NCBI RefSeq assembly: GCF_012913485.1
Contig: NZ_CP051774.1
Coordinates: forward strand, 1,612,001 to 1,676,000
From: Luteolibacter luteus
GTDB lineage: Bacteria; Verrucomicrobiota; Verrucomicrobiia; Verrucomicrobiales; Akkermansiaceae
Reading direction: 5' to 3'
DNA length: 64,000 nucleotides
Part shown: piece by piece, positions 1 to 8,246 of the stretch
How positions within the stretch are numbered: position 1 is the first letter of the stretch
Layout: each line of letters opens with the position of its first letter
Notes under the pieces: model-generated
Told to the model about the DNA's origin: nothing
Databases searched by the model: none
The model's input: the letters and a program-made list of their open reading frames with translations, nothing else
Translations under genes and position numbers: made by a program

Positions 1-627
1 GCATGGCTTGCGATCAAAGGTGGGACCGGGGCCGCGAGCCATGGTCATCTCGATGCCGGGGCTTTCGTTTATGAAGCGGGCGGTGTGCGATGGTTCCACG
101 ATCTGGGAAAGGATGACTACAACATGCCGGGCTACTTCGGTAAAAACCGTTGGGATTACCTTCGACTCACCAATTTCTCGCACAGCACTCTCGTCATCGC
201 GGGCAAACTCCAATCCACCCCGAAGCAAGGCTGTCCGCTGCTGAAGTCTGCTTCCGCCGACGAAGTTGCCATCGATCTGACACCAGCGTATGCCGCCCAA
301 GCGGACCAAGTGACCCGCTCGGCACGGTTCCAAGCGTCCGATGATGGCGCATCCCTGACCGACCTCGTCGAGAATCCCGCCGGTCCCGTGCGCTGGGCGA
401 TCGTGACGAAGGCGTCCCCGAAGATCGACGGCGAACGCCTGATTCTGGAAGAAGCTGGCAAGCGCCTCGTCCTTACACGCCTGGACAAGTCCGGCGGCGT
501 TTGGGAAGAGTATTCCCTCAAGCCTGCCACCGAGCGGGAGCAACAGAACAAGGGCTTTCACCTGATGGGCTTCACTGCACCGCCCGCGGAGAAGCTGTGC
601 CTTGAGGTGAATTGGAAGCTGGAATAG
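1..627 (+). CDS. Heparinase II/III-like protein, C-terminal part (5' end outside window)
   Basis: The reading frame is open from base 1 to the TAG at 625-627, giving about 208 residues of a longer protein whose start lies outside the window. The visible N-terminal stretch reads SHGHLDAGAF and then RWFHDLGKDDYN. The His-rich HGHLD-G motif followed by a beta-rich tail is typical of the C-terminal beta-sandwich of heparinase II/III-like polysaccharide lyases, which cleave acidic polysaccharides by beta-elimination. The rest (residues about 60-208) is consistent with beta strands and has no membrane segment. The catalytic alpha/alpha toroid and any signal peptide are outside the window, so substrate and export cannot be judged. 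The small gene at 641 follows after 13 bases. Confidence 0.75.
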   Translation, partial: AWLAIKGGTGAASHGHLDAGAFVYEAGGVRWFHDLGKDDYNMPGYFGKNRWDYLRLTNFSHSTLVIAGKLQSTPKQGCPLLKSASADEVAIDLTPAYAAQADQVTRSARFQASDDGASLTDLVENPAGPVRWAIVTKASPKIDGERLILEEAGKRLVLTRLDKSGGVWEEYSLKPATEREQQNKGFHLMGFTAPPAEKLCLEVNWKLE

Positions 628-640
628 CCTCCGGCTTTCC

Positions 641-1114
641 ATGCAGGCGCGACGATCAATCCGTTATTCTGCGATCATTCTCCTCCTGGGTCTGGCGGCG
701 GGAGGGGCTTATATTCTCTCCCGGCCGGACATTTATCACACGAAGGAACGGCGAGAGGCGAAGGACTCGATGATCCAAGCAGTCTCCGAGGACCTCGCAT
801 TGCAAACTCCTCCAGCCCGTCCGACCGGCGAGGGCTGGATGAACGAGAAAGTCATTTTTTGCGGCGACGGGTCTTGGCTTTCTTATCGCTCGCAGTGCCA
901 CAAGCAGGATCCGAAGGTCCACGATCTTTTTATCACGAAGGCTTCAGACGGTAAGTGGTACTATTCCACTTACCACTTCTGCATCGGTGCCTTAGTACTG
1001 GAGGGAGACGGGCAGCCGGGATCGCTTGACGAATTCCGGGGAAAATACGCGTTGGCGGAGTTCGACGGAGAATCCGATGCAGCGCTCGGCAAAACTTGGC
1101 CGGATGGCAAGTGA
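641..1114 (+). CDS. Small membrane-anchored protein of unknown function
   Basis: This is a 157-residue protein starting at ATG 641, 13 bases after the heparinase-like gene. It is probably co-transcribed with that gene, although no clear Shine-Dalgarno sequence precedes the ATG. Residues about 9-28 form one hydrophobic segment after a short Arg-rich start, consistent with a signal anchor whose C-terminus lies outside the cytoplasm. The soluble part has three Cys residues (in FCGDGSW, SQCHKQ and HFCIG) and a Tyr/Trp-rich strand around KWYYSTYHF. I do not recognise a family. It ends 14 bases from the convergent gene at 1129-2364. Confidence 0.6.
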   Translation: MQARRSIRYSAIILLLGLAAGGAYILSRPDIYHTKERREAKDSMIQAVSEDLALQTPPARPTGEGWMNEKVIFCGDGSWLSYRSQCHKQDPKVHDLFITKASDGKWYYSTYHFCIGALVLEGDGQPGSLDEFRGKYALAEFDGESDAALGKTWPDGK

Positions 1115-1128
1115 GGCAGCCTACATCC

Positions 1129-2364
1129 TCAGGTGCCCTCCAATGGTTTCTTCCCCCGCCTTAGCATCTCGCCAAGCCAGGCACGGACGGCAGAGAAGCC
1201 GCGGACGATGGCGTGATCCCGCGTGCCGTGGAGCTTGAGGGTTCCCGCAATGCTTGCCTCATGGCCGCGATAGCGCGGGAGAAAGATTAGCAGGGTGCGT
1301 CCCTCCTCCTCAGGCGAAGGCTGGTGGATCAGGGTGGGAGACAGAATTCCTTTTTCCACGTGGCGAAGCCCATCCGGCATGGGGATGATCCGTTCATCGA
1401 GCACACACCAGCGGCGATAGCGGAAGGCCGGGGTTCCATCTTCCAGAAGGATCAAACGGCCGCCGGTGCGCGGAGGTAGTCCTGCCAAGCGTCCGAGAGT
1501 GAAGGCATGCGGCGTTTCCGGGGTCGCGCGCTTTCTTCCACGCCATGGCATCAGGATATCCGAGGCATAGCGGGCTCCGAAGATTGCGAGGCGCATGGCG
1601 GCAGGTGCAAGAAAGGCAGCCAACGCGATGATCGCAAGGCAGAGAGCCGCGGCGATCCATGGCGCAAAGGCATAGACCACGCCCACCAAGGCAAGGAGTG
1701 CCGTGCGAGCCAGCTTCAACATCGCGTCCACCGTCGAGAACGGCGAGAGGATGATCAACACGTTGATGGCATGACTGCACACCCACACGAGCAGGAAGGC
1801 AATGACCGCGGCAGGCACCATGATCCACGAGAGATCGATGAAGGCGAGGGTTCCACCGAGAATATCACCCGCAGGAACAGCCAATCCTTCCGGGTGCTCC
1901 GCCTTCAATTGGGCCGCCATCTGATTCGCCACCAAAGGCACAAAGGCACCACTGGCGACGAGAGCGCTGGCCTTGTTCTCGAAAAGCTCCACCATGTCGA
2001 AGGGCTTCTTCAACACTCCCGGCACTGCGGTCCCGAGCGAGTCCTTCAGGAAACATAGCGCAAGTACGGCGAGTCCCGTACCCCATGCCCAAGGCTGGCA
2101 ATACCATGGCAAGCTCCCGCGTGCCGCGGAGGGTGCATTCCAATAATGCCACGCACCTACCGTGCTAACTCCGAGTAGCGGCGAGATCGCCACCCCGGTA
2201 ATCTCGGTGATTCCTTGGCTCAAGGCCACACCGGGGAGCAAGTTCTCCTTCTTCTCTTGCGGAGGAGCCTCAGCTTCCACTTTCACCTCCTCTGCTAGGA
2301 GCGACGCAGAGCCCAGGGTGAAGAGAATCAGCAGCAATCCCCAAAAAAGGCGGACCGTTTTCAT
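1129..2364 (-). CDS. Multi-pass membrane protein of unknown function
   Basis: The protein has 411 residues and starts at ATG 2364. Residues 1-24 are a signal peptide or first membrane segment ending near SLLAEE. A short acidic linker follows, then hydrophobic segments around residues 40-70, 88-108, 128-150, 175-205 and 218-262. The last about 140 residues are soluble and basic, beginning after RGRKRATPETP, and probably cytoplasmic. The N-terminal half loosely recalls DUF4126-type membrane proteins, but I cannot confirm that. The small membrane protein at 2451-2810 lies upstream on the same strand, so the two may form an operon. Confidence 0.65.
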   Translation of the reverse strand: MKTVRLFWGLLLILFTLGSASLLAEEVKVEAEAPPQEKKENLLPGVALSQGITEITGVAISPLLGVSTVGAWHYWNAPSAARGSLPWYCQPWAWGTGLAVLALCFLKDSLGTAVPGVLKKPFDMVELFENKASALVASGAFVPLVANQMAAQLKAEHPEGLAVPAGDILGGTLAFIDLSWIMVPAAVIAFLLVWVCSHAINVLIILSPFSTVDAMLKLARTALLALVGVVYAFAPWIAAALCLAIIALAAFLAPAAMRLAIFGARYASDILMPWRGRKRATPETPHAFTLGRLAGLPPRTGGRLILLEDGTPAFRYRRWCVLDERIIPMPDGLRHVEKGILSPTLIHQPSPEEEGRTLLIFLPRYRGHEASIAGTLKLHGTRDHAIVRGFSAVRAWLGEMLRRGKKPLEGT

Positions 2365-2450
2365 GGCTAGCTCTTTACCACGGACCCGCCAGCGTCGCCC
2401 ACCATGGATTTGCGCGGCAGCCCTGTAAAACGATTCCGATTTTCCACCTC

Positions 2451-2810
2451 TCAGCTGTCAATGGCGTCGCCGATCGCCTGCGCAATCAGTCCCAAGACGT
2501 CTACCGTCGAGACAGAATCGAGCACAGCGCCAAGGGTTCTCCTCACGCCGAAAAGCCCGAAGCTCAAGCTGCCAGCACCCAGCAAGCCCTCCAGAAACTG
2601 CATTTCACTGCTATCCCCGGGCCAACCGCAGAACGCTCCGATCAGGGCCAGCGCACCAACCGTAACCAGAAGGATCCGGGGAAGTGCGGGCATCACCTGC
2701 ACCTTGAGGGAGCGCAACTCCTCCTCGTCCAGCATGTGACGCCGTCGCCTTACCGCGCGGATCCCAACCTTCACCGCCCGCTCCTGAAACTTCTCCTGAC
2801 GCCTCGTCAC
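2451..2810 (-). CDS. Small membrane protein, hypothetical
   Basis: This 119-residue protein starts at GTG 2810; no ATG gives a comparable frame. The first about 35 residues are strongly basic, with an RRRR run before LDEEEL. Two hydrophobic stretches follow at about residues 43-62 and 72-92. The pattern fits a small inner-membrane protein with a positively charged cytoplasmic N-terminus. I recognise no family. It sits 86 bases upstream of the membrane protein at 1129-2364 on the same strand. The start and the reality of the gene are less certain than for its neighbours. Confidence 0.5.
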   Translation of the reverse strand: MTRRQEKFQERAVKVGIRAVRRRRHMLDEEELRSLKVQVMPALPRILLVTVGALALIGAFCGWPGDSSEMQFLEGLLGAGSLSFGLFGVRRTLGAVLDSVSTVDVLGLIAQAIGDAIDS

Positions 2811-2906
2811 TCCTGGAACATGCCTGCGAAGAAGCCGGCTTCACCATGGGAAAAGATGTCCCGAATTTGAATCGCGGGAGGCGGGGGCAGGCTTCGAAAT
2901 CGACGC

Positions 2907-3497
2907 ATGCCAGCGAGCGTGATCCCTTTCATCCTGGAGTGCGAAAAGCTAAAGGCCATCGAGCGACGAACCTACCCGGCGGGATTCAAGCGCAGGGAGA
3001 ATTCCGCGGAGCATAGCTGGAGCCTCGCTTTGCTCGCCATGACCTTGATTCCGAAGATCGATCCCTCGCTCGATACACTCAGAATACTCAAGATGCTCAT
3101 CCTCCATGACATCGTGGAGATCGATGCAGGCGATACCTTCTGCTACGCTGATCAAGGGGACAAAGCCGAGCGGGAGAAGCTGGCGGCCCAGCGGATCTTC
3201 GGGATGCTACCGGCGGACCTCTGCGCAGAGTTCACCGGGCTATGGGAGGAATTCGAGGAAGGTTCGACCATGGAGGCCGCCTTCGCCAATGCGATGGACC
3301 GGGCCATGCCGCTCTTGCAAAACCACGCGAACCAAGGCCTGAGCTGGATCGAACACGGCGTAAGCTTCGACCAAGTGATGGCGCGCAATGGCAAGATCGG
3401 GAATGTCTCCGCAGAACTCTGGAAAGCCATCCGCGAGCGCTTGGACGAAGCCATGGAGAAGGGATGGTTAAAGAAGGGGGATAGTCACGCTTTGTGA
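2907..3497 (+). CDS. HD-domain phosphohydrolase, YfbR/HDDC2-like nucleotidase
   Basis: The protein has 196 residues and starts at ATG 2907. It shows the metal-binding pattern of the HD superfamily: an early His in ENSAEHSW (about residue 37) and the HD pair in LHDIVEIDAGD (about residues 64-74), with further acidic residues downstream. The length, the start (FILECEKLKAIERRTY) and the DAGD segment match the YfbR/HDDC2 group, which removes the 5'-phosphate from deoxynucleoside monophosphates. It probably acts in the cytoplasm in nucleotide salvage, and no export signal is seen. The ABC transporter genes follow immediately on the same strand. Confidence 0.8.
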   Translation: MPASVIPFILECEKLKAIERRTYPAGFKRRENSAEHSWSLALLAMTLIPKIDPSLDTLRILKMLILHDIVEIDAGDTFCYADQGDKAEREKLAAQRIFGMLPADLCAEFTGLWEEFEEGSTMEAAFANAMDRAMPLLQNHANQGLSWIEHGVSFDQVMARNGKIGNVSAELWKAIRERLDEAMEKGWLKKGDSHAL

Positions 3498-3507
3498 TCG
3501 CATCTTG

Positions 3508-4305
3508 GTGATCAAGGGGGTAGAACATTCCGGAGTGATATCCCTCCATTCCCTCACCAAGCGCTTCGGAGCCCAGACCGCGGTGGATTCCATTTCCTTG
3601 GAGATCCCCGCAGGGCAGATCGTGGGCCTGCTCGGGCCGAACGGTGCGGGAAAATCGACCACGCTGAAGATGCTGACAGGCATGCTCGCGCCGACTTCGG
3701 GCACGGCGACGATTTGCGGCCATGATCTACTGCGAGACCCGATCGGAGTGAAGCGAAGCGTGGGCTTCGTACCCGATTCAGGAGCAGTTTTCGAATCGCT
3801 GAGCGGACTGGAATACCTGGAGATGATCGCAGCGCTTTACGGGATTCCGGCAGAAGCGGCCCGCGAGCGCATCCAGCAATTCATCGCCTTCTTCGACCTC
3901 AGCTTCGAAACCCTCACTGACAAGCTGTTGGGAGCTTACTCGAAAGGCATGCGCCGCAAAGTGGTGATCACGGCGGCCCTTCTGCACAATCCGCCCGTGG
4001 TCTTCTTCGACGAGCCGCTGGATGGCCTCGATGCGAATGCTGCGGTAGGCTTCAAGGCGCTGATCCAAACGCTAGCCCGCGAAGGAAAGGCCATCGTTTA
4101 CAGTTCCCACATCCTGGATGTGGTGGAGCGCGTGTGCGACCGGGTGATCATCATCGACCAAGGAAAGGTGAAGGTGGATGGAGCACCGTCCGCCTTGGTT
4201 GCGCAGCACGAGGCGCGTTCCTTGGAGCAGCTTTTCACCAGCCTGACCGGAGGCAATGACCTCGAGCGCAAGGCCGAAGACTTCGCGAAAACCTTCCGAC
4301 CGTGA
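3508..4305 (+). CDS. ABC transporter ATP-binding protein
   Basis: This is a nucleotide-binding subunit of about 265 residues. The Walker A motif GPNGAGKSTT lies at about residues 43-52, the signature region is YSKGMRRK, and the Walker B is VVFFDEPLDGLD. The switch His is in IVYSSHILD. The sequence fits the CcmA/YadG-like exporter subfamily that works with a single integral permease. The start is ambiguous: TTG 3505, GTG 3508 and GTG 3535 are all in frame and none has a strong ribosome binding site. I give GTG 3508. The stop overlaps the permease start by four bases (GTGA), indicating translational coupling. The substrate is unknown. Confidence 0.85.
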   Translation: MIKGVEHSGVISLHSLTKRFGAQTAVDSISLEIPAGQIVGLLGPNGAGKSTTLKMLTGMLAPTSGTATICGHDLLRDPIGVKRSVGFVPDSGAVFESLSGLEYLEMIAALYGIPAEAARERIQQFIAFFDLSFETLTDKLLGAYSKGMRRKVVITAALLHNPPVVFFDEPLDGLDANAAVGFKALIQTLAREGKAIVYSSHILDVVERVCDRVIIIDQGKVKVDGAPSALVAQHEARSLEQLFTSLTGGNDLERKAEDFAKTFRP

Positions 4306-5906
4306 GTAACCCGGTTCCCTCCCCCGGCAAGACCCTGCAGCGTCTCTATCTGACGTTGTTTCTGAGGGGGCGTACTTCCCGGGGACTGAACCGCAGCCAA
4401 GTTCCCGGGTCGATCGGCAGGAAATTGCTGGGGACGCTCGCGATCTACGTGCTGGTGGGCATGGTCGCCTTTACCTACGGCAAGGCGCCGTCCTTCGTGC
4501 TGTCCTTCTACTTGCACGGGATGTCCTTGTTCTTCCTGGGAATGTTCATTGCCGCCTCGGCTGGTGAGATTCTCTTCAACAAGGAAGAGGCGGAGATCCT
4601 GCTACATCGGCCGGTCGATTCCCGAACCCTCCTGTGGTCGAAGGTGGCGGTGATGGTGCGGATTTCGCTGTGGCTGGCACTGGCCTTCAACATCGGCGGC
4701 TTCATCATCGGAACCTTCGGTCCGAATGGATCCCCGTTCTTCATCCCCGTGCATTTCCTCTCCACCTGCATGGGAGCGCTCTTCTGCTGCAGCAGCGTGG
4801 TGCTGCTCTATCAGATCTGCCTGAAATGGTTCGGTCGCGAGCGGCTGGACAATATCATGACCACCACGCAGGTGCTCCTGATGGTGACCATGGTGGTCGG
4901 CAGCCAGCTGGCGCAATTCGTGATCCCTGCCTTGGGATCGATCGGCAGTCCGGCCGGCAAGTGGTGGCTCTTCCTTTTACCTCCCGCGTGGTTTGCAGGG
5001 CTGAACGAGGTGCTGACCGGCCGGGCGGCCGTCTCTTCCTACTTCCACGCCGGGATCGGGATCGGCGCGACCGGCCTGATCGCTTTCCTCGCCTTCAAGG
5101 TGATGGCGGACAGCTATGAAGAAGGCCTGCAGACGCTGGCGGAAAGCCGACCGGCGAAGCGGCGTGACCGTAGCCGGCGCGGCTTGATCGACAAGCTGAC
5201 CTGCCTGCCACCTCTTTCCTGGTTGCTCCGTGATCCGGTGACGCGCGCCTCTTTCCGCCTGAGCACCGCCTACTTGCTGCGAGATCGCGACATGAAGTTG
5301 CGGCTCTATCCCGGCCTGGCACCTGTCATGGTGATGCCGCTTGTTTTCCTGATCCAAGGAATCTCAGGCAAAGGGAGCGAGATGGGCGTGGCCTTTTCGG
5401 GCGGTTATCTGGGGCTGCTGCCGTTCATGGCGATGAACCTTCTTCAATATTCACAGAATTGGCAGGCAGCGGATCTCTACCGCCTCTCTCCTGTCCCCGG
5501 CCCGGCGCCTTTTATTCGCGGAGCCACTTGGGCTGTCTGCACCGTGCTGGTAATGCCGACCCTGCTCGTGCTCGTAATTGCCGTGGGATTTCTATCGAAG
5601 AAGCCGGAACACGCATTCCTGCTGATGCCGGGCCTGATCGCGCTGCCAGTATATGCACTCATTCCGGGGGCCATCGAGAAAGCGGTGCCGCTGTCCAAGC
5701 CGACCGAAGAGGCCAAGTCCGCGATGCGCGGTGCGATGATTTTCATCCTGATGATCAGTGCGCTTGCGCTACCGGGGATCGGCATGGCGGTGCGGAGCCA
5801 AGGCTTCTACTGGCAATTCCTGCTGCTGGAGGGAATCTTCGCCGCCGCGGCTTGCCTCGCACTGAACGTGCTGATTTCCAGGAAGACTTGGGATCCCATC
5901 GAGTGA
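4302..5906 (+). CDS. ABC transporter permease, large integral membrane subunit
   Basis: The 534-residue membrane protein starts at GTG 4302, overlapping the ATPase stop. It has roughly ten to twelve hydrophobic segments, for example around residues 45-85, 110-135, 147-170, 185-210, 225-290, 345-365, 405-440 and 475-530. A basic cytoplasmic loop around residues 283-300 (KRRDRSRRG) separates the two halves. It pairs with the ATPase at 3508 as a two-gene exporter. Both proteins lack a periplasmic binding partner, which argues for export. Substrate cannot be inferred from the neighbours. Confidence 0.8.
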   Translation: MSNPVPSPGKTLQRLYLTLFLRGRTSRGLNRSQVPGSIGRKLLGTLAIYVLVGMVAFTYGKAPSFVLSFYLHGMSLFFLGMFIAASAGEILFNKEEAEILLHRPVDSRTLLWSKVAVMVRISLWLALAFNIGGFIIGTFGPNGSPFFIPVHFLSTCMGALFCCSSVVLLYQICLKWFGRERLDNIMTTTQVLLMVTMVVGSQLAQFVIPALGSIGSPAGKWWLFLLPPAWFAGLNEVLTGRAAVSSYFHAGIGIGATGLIAFLAFKVMADSYEEGLQTLAESRPAKRRDRSRRGLIDKLTCLPPLSWLLRDPVTRASFRLSTAYLLRDRDMKLRLYPGLAPVMVMPLVFLIQGISGKGSEMGVAFSGGYLGLLPFMAMNLLQYSQNWQAADLYRLSPVPGPAPFIRGATWAVCTVLVMPTLLVLVIAVGFLSKKPEHAFLLMPGLIALPVYALIPGAIEKAVPLSKPTEEAKSAMRGAMIFILMISALALPGIGMAVRSQGFYWQFLLLEGIFAAAACLALNVLISRKTWDPIE

Positions 5907-5949
5907 GGTTCGCCACGCGCACCCATCCGTGCTATGGGTCTCGCCGCTC

Positions 5950-6792
5950 ATGATCTCCGCCGCCACGACAGGGGAAGCGGTGGCTTCCCACTACGACGAA
6001 CTGGATCCCTTCTACCGGTCCTTGTGGGGAGAGCATGTCCATCACGGGTTGTGGGAAAGCGGTCGCGAGTCCTCGGTCGAAGCCGTCACCGCCCTGAGCC
6101 GCCGCGTCGCCCTGCGGGCGGAAATCAAGCCGGGCCAGCGGGTGTGCGATGTAGGCTGTGGCTACGGAGGGACCGCACGACTGCTTGCGCGCGAGTACGG
6201 TGCGGAGGTCATAGGAATCACCGTTTCCCGGAAACAATATGAGGGAGCGCTGTCAGAGGGTGGCGAGAATCCCCGCTTCCTCCTCGGCGACTGGATGGAG
6301 AACGATTTGCCCGCTGAGTCGTTCGACGCGGTCATCGCCATCGAAAGCACCGAGCACCTGCCTGACGTGGCGCAGGGTATCCGTGAAATGGCGAGGGTTC
6401 TGGTCCCCGGTGGACGGCTTGCCATCTGCGCATGGATGGCGGGCCCCGCTCCCAAGAAATGGGAAAGGCGACATCTGCTGGAACCGATCTGCCGGGAGGG
6501 CTGCCTGGTCGGGATGGGAAATGAAGCCGATTACCAGAAATGGATCGCGGATGCCGGGCTCTCCCTGACAGGCAGCGAAAACCTCAGCAACAAGGTGCGG
6601 CGAACCTGGCCGACCTGCATCTGGCGGACGATGGTTTCCTTCTTCGAGGACGAGGAAACCCGCCGCTTCCTTCTCGATGACCACGAGCGGAACCGGGTCT
6701 TCGCCCTTACCCTGATGCGCATCTGGATGGCTTACCTCACGGGAGCGATGCAGTATGTGATCTTCAGCGCGGAGAAGCCTGCCAAGGGCTGA
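5950..6792 (+). CDS. SAM-dependent methyltransferase, tocopherol/sterol methyltransferase-like
   Basis: The protein has about 280 residues. I prefer ATG 5950 over the in-frame GTG 5929 because homologous-looking sequence begins near VASHYDELDPFY. The motif WGEHVHHGLW before the Rossmann fold is characteristic of gamma-tocopherol/MPBQ and related small-molecule methyltransferases. SAM-binding motif I is VCDVGCGYGG at about residues 67-76, followed by the acidic strand end in AEVIGITVS. A post-motif AIESTEHL supports catalytic competence. No transmembrane segment is seen. The likely role is C- or O-methylation of a quinone, lipid or similar molecule; the exact substrate is not determinable. The membrane protein at 6862 follows. 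Confidence 0.75.
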   Translation: MISAATTGEAVASHYDELDPFYRSLWGEHVHHGLWESGRESSVEAVTALSRRVALRAEIKPGQRVCDVGCGYGGTARLLAREYGAEVIGITVSRKQYEGALSEGGENPRFLLGDWMENDLPAESFDAVIAIESTEHLPDVAQGIREMARVLVPGGRLAICAWMAGPAPKKWERRHLLEPICREGCLVGMGNEADYQKWIADAGLSLTGSENLSNKVRRTWPTCIWRTMVSFFEDEETRRFLLDDHERNRVFALTLMRIWMAYLTGAMQYVIFSAEKPAKG

Positions 6793-6861
6793 CAATTTCA
6801 GGAAATCTTCACGCTGTCCTCATTTCCCACAGTAGCCCTTCGCCCTAATCTGAGTTTCTCC

Positions 6862-7290
6862 ATGAGCGAATTCCTCGCCCCGGTCCTCCGCCTTATCGGG
6901 ATCTGCCTGGTCCTCCAATCCTTCGCTCACATCCACCTCCACAAGCGTCTCAAGTGGGGGGAGGAGGCGGCGCGAATGACTCCTTTCAATGCTACCGTCT
7001 TCCACGTGCATACTTTCTTCATCTGCGTGGTGCTGGTGATGATGGGCCTGCCTCTCGCTGTCGATCCGGGCCTGCTTTTGGAGAAATCCAAGATCGGCGC
7101 ATGGGCGGCCTGGTCCCTCTGCATTTTCTGGGGTCTCCGCCTTTGGTGCCAGTGCTTCACCTACGACCGCAAATGGTGGAAGGGCCAACGTTTCGAGACC
7201 TCCATGCATTGGCTCTTCACCGGTATCTGGGCAGCACTGACGATCATCTTCGGCCTCTGCGGGGCGATCCAAGCCGGGTGGATTTCGTAA
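6862..7290 (+). CDS. Four-helix integral membrane protein of unknown function
   Basis: The protein has 142 residues from ATG 6862. Four hydrophobic segments are visible at about residues 6-26, 46-66, 82-102 and 116-138. Histidines cluster near membrane borders (SFAHIHLHKR and VFHVHTFF), an arrangement that could bind metal or heme, although nothing proves it. It stands between a methyltransferase and a rhodanese-YceI protein on the same strand, 69 and 46 bases away. A lipid or quinone-related role is therefore conceivable. I do not recognise a named family. Confidence 0.6.
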   Translation: MSEFLAPVLRLIGICLVLQSFAHIHLHKRLKWGEEAARMTPFNATVFHVHTFFICVVLVMMGLPLAVDPGLLLEKSKIGAWAAWSLCIFWGLRLWCQCFTYDRKWWKGQRFETSMHWLFTGIWAALTIIFGLCGAIQAGWIS

Positions 7291-7336
7291 GAGTCACATG
7301 CTTGCACCGCCGCCAAGCAACGCGGAGAATGCAGGC

Positions 7337-8245
7337 ATGGGTGTAAAAACGATCGATCCCGCCAAGCTCGCTGAACTGCTTTCGTCCTCCCGTCCCCCGC
7401 TGCTGCTGGATGTGCGGCCTGATACGGTCTATGCCCGGGAACACCTGCGCGGCGCGAAGAACAATTGCGTCTTCGAAGTCGCCTTTCTGGACCGGTTGAA
7501 AGAGATCGCGCCGGACTTGTCCCAGCCGGTCTGCATCTACGGGGAATGCAGCGACAGCCAGGAAAGCCTGATGGCTGCGGAAAAGCTGGCTCACGCCGGT
7601 TACGCCGAGGTCTTCGAGTTGCGCTGCGGCATCGAGGATTGGATCGGAGCCGGGCAGCCGGTGGAGCGAAGCGCGGAAGAGGCAACGCAGGCGGCTCCGA
7701 GGCTCGACGGCAAGGTGCCGATCGACCTCAAGGAAAGCCGCATCCGCTGGATCGGCCGCAACCTGCTGAATATGCACGAAGGCTATCTCGCGCTAAAGAG
7801 CGGGCATCTGGAGTTTACAGAAGGCAGCCTGAAGGGCGGCGAATTCGTCATCGACATGCATTCGATCCGCTCGACCGACCTCGAGGGCAACGAGCTTCAC
7901 GACGTCCTGATCCGTCACCTGATGGATCACGACTTCTTTGAGGTGGAGACTTACCCTGAGGCTCGTTTCGTCATCGGCAGCTCGGTGCCGGTGGAGAACG
8001 GTGAAGCCGGCGCCCCCAATTTGAAAATCGAGGGAAGCCTTACCTTAAAGGATGTGACAGCCCCACTCGTCTTCACGGCGATTTCCGGTATCACTGCCGA
8101 TGGCAAAGCCGCTGCGCAAGCGAGCTTCGCCATCGACCGGACCAAGTGGAATGTGAAGTACGGCTCAGGACGCTTGTTCCGCAATCTCGGCGGTCATCTG
8201 GTCAACGATCTGATCGAGCTACAGCTCCGGATCGTCACCGCATGA
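7337..8245 (+). CDS. Rhodanese domain fused to YceI-like domain
   Basis: This fusion of about 302 residues has a rhodanese domain at about residues 1-110 and a YceI-like lipocalin-fold domain at about 125-300. ATG 7337 is preferred over ATG 7298 because GGAG precedes it with a 9-base spacer. Residues LLLDVRP and the active-site region CIYGECSDSQES identify the rhodanese part. Cys71 aligns with the catalytic Cys, but the loop has no Arg at the usual place. The second half has the YceI signature: DLKESRIRWIGR, then FVIDMHSIRSTDLEG, a LMDHDFFEV stretch and a strand-rich end. YceI domains bind isoprenoid-like lipids. No signal peptide is visible, unusual for YceI proteins, so the fusion is probably cytoplasmic. 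Confidence 0.8.
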   Translation: MGVKTIDPAKLAELLSSSRPPLLLDVRPDTVYAREHLRGAKNNCVFEVAFLDRLKEIAPDLSQPVCIYGECSDSQESLMAAEKLAHAGYAEVFELRCGIEDWIGAGQPVERSAEEATQAAPRLDGKVPIDLKESRIRWIGRNLLNMHEGYLALKSGHLEFTEGSLKGGEFVIDMHSIRSTDLEGNELHDVLIRHLMDHDFFEVETYPEARFVIGSSVPVENGEAGAPNLKIEGSLTLKDVTAPLVFTAISGITADGKAAAQASFAIDRTKWNVKYGSGRLFRNLGGHLVNDLIELQLRIVTA

Positions 8246-8246
8246 G

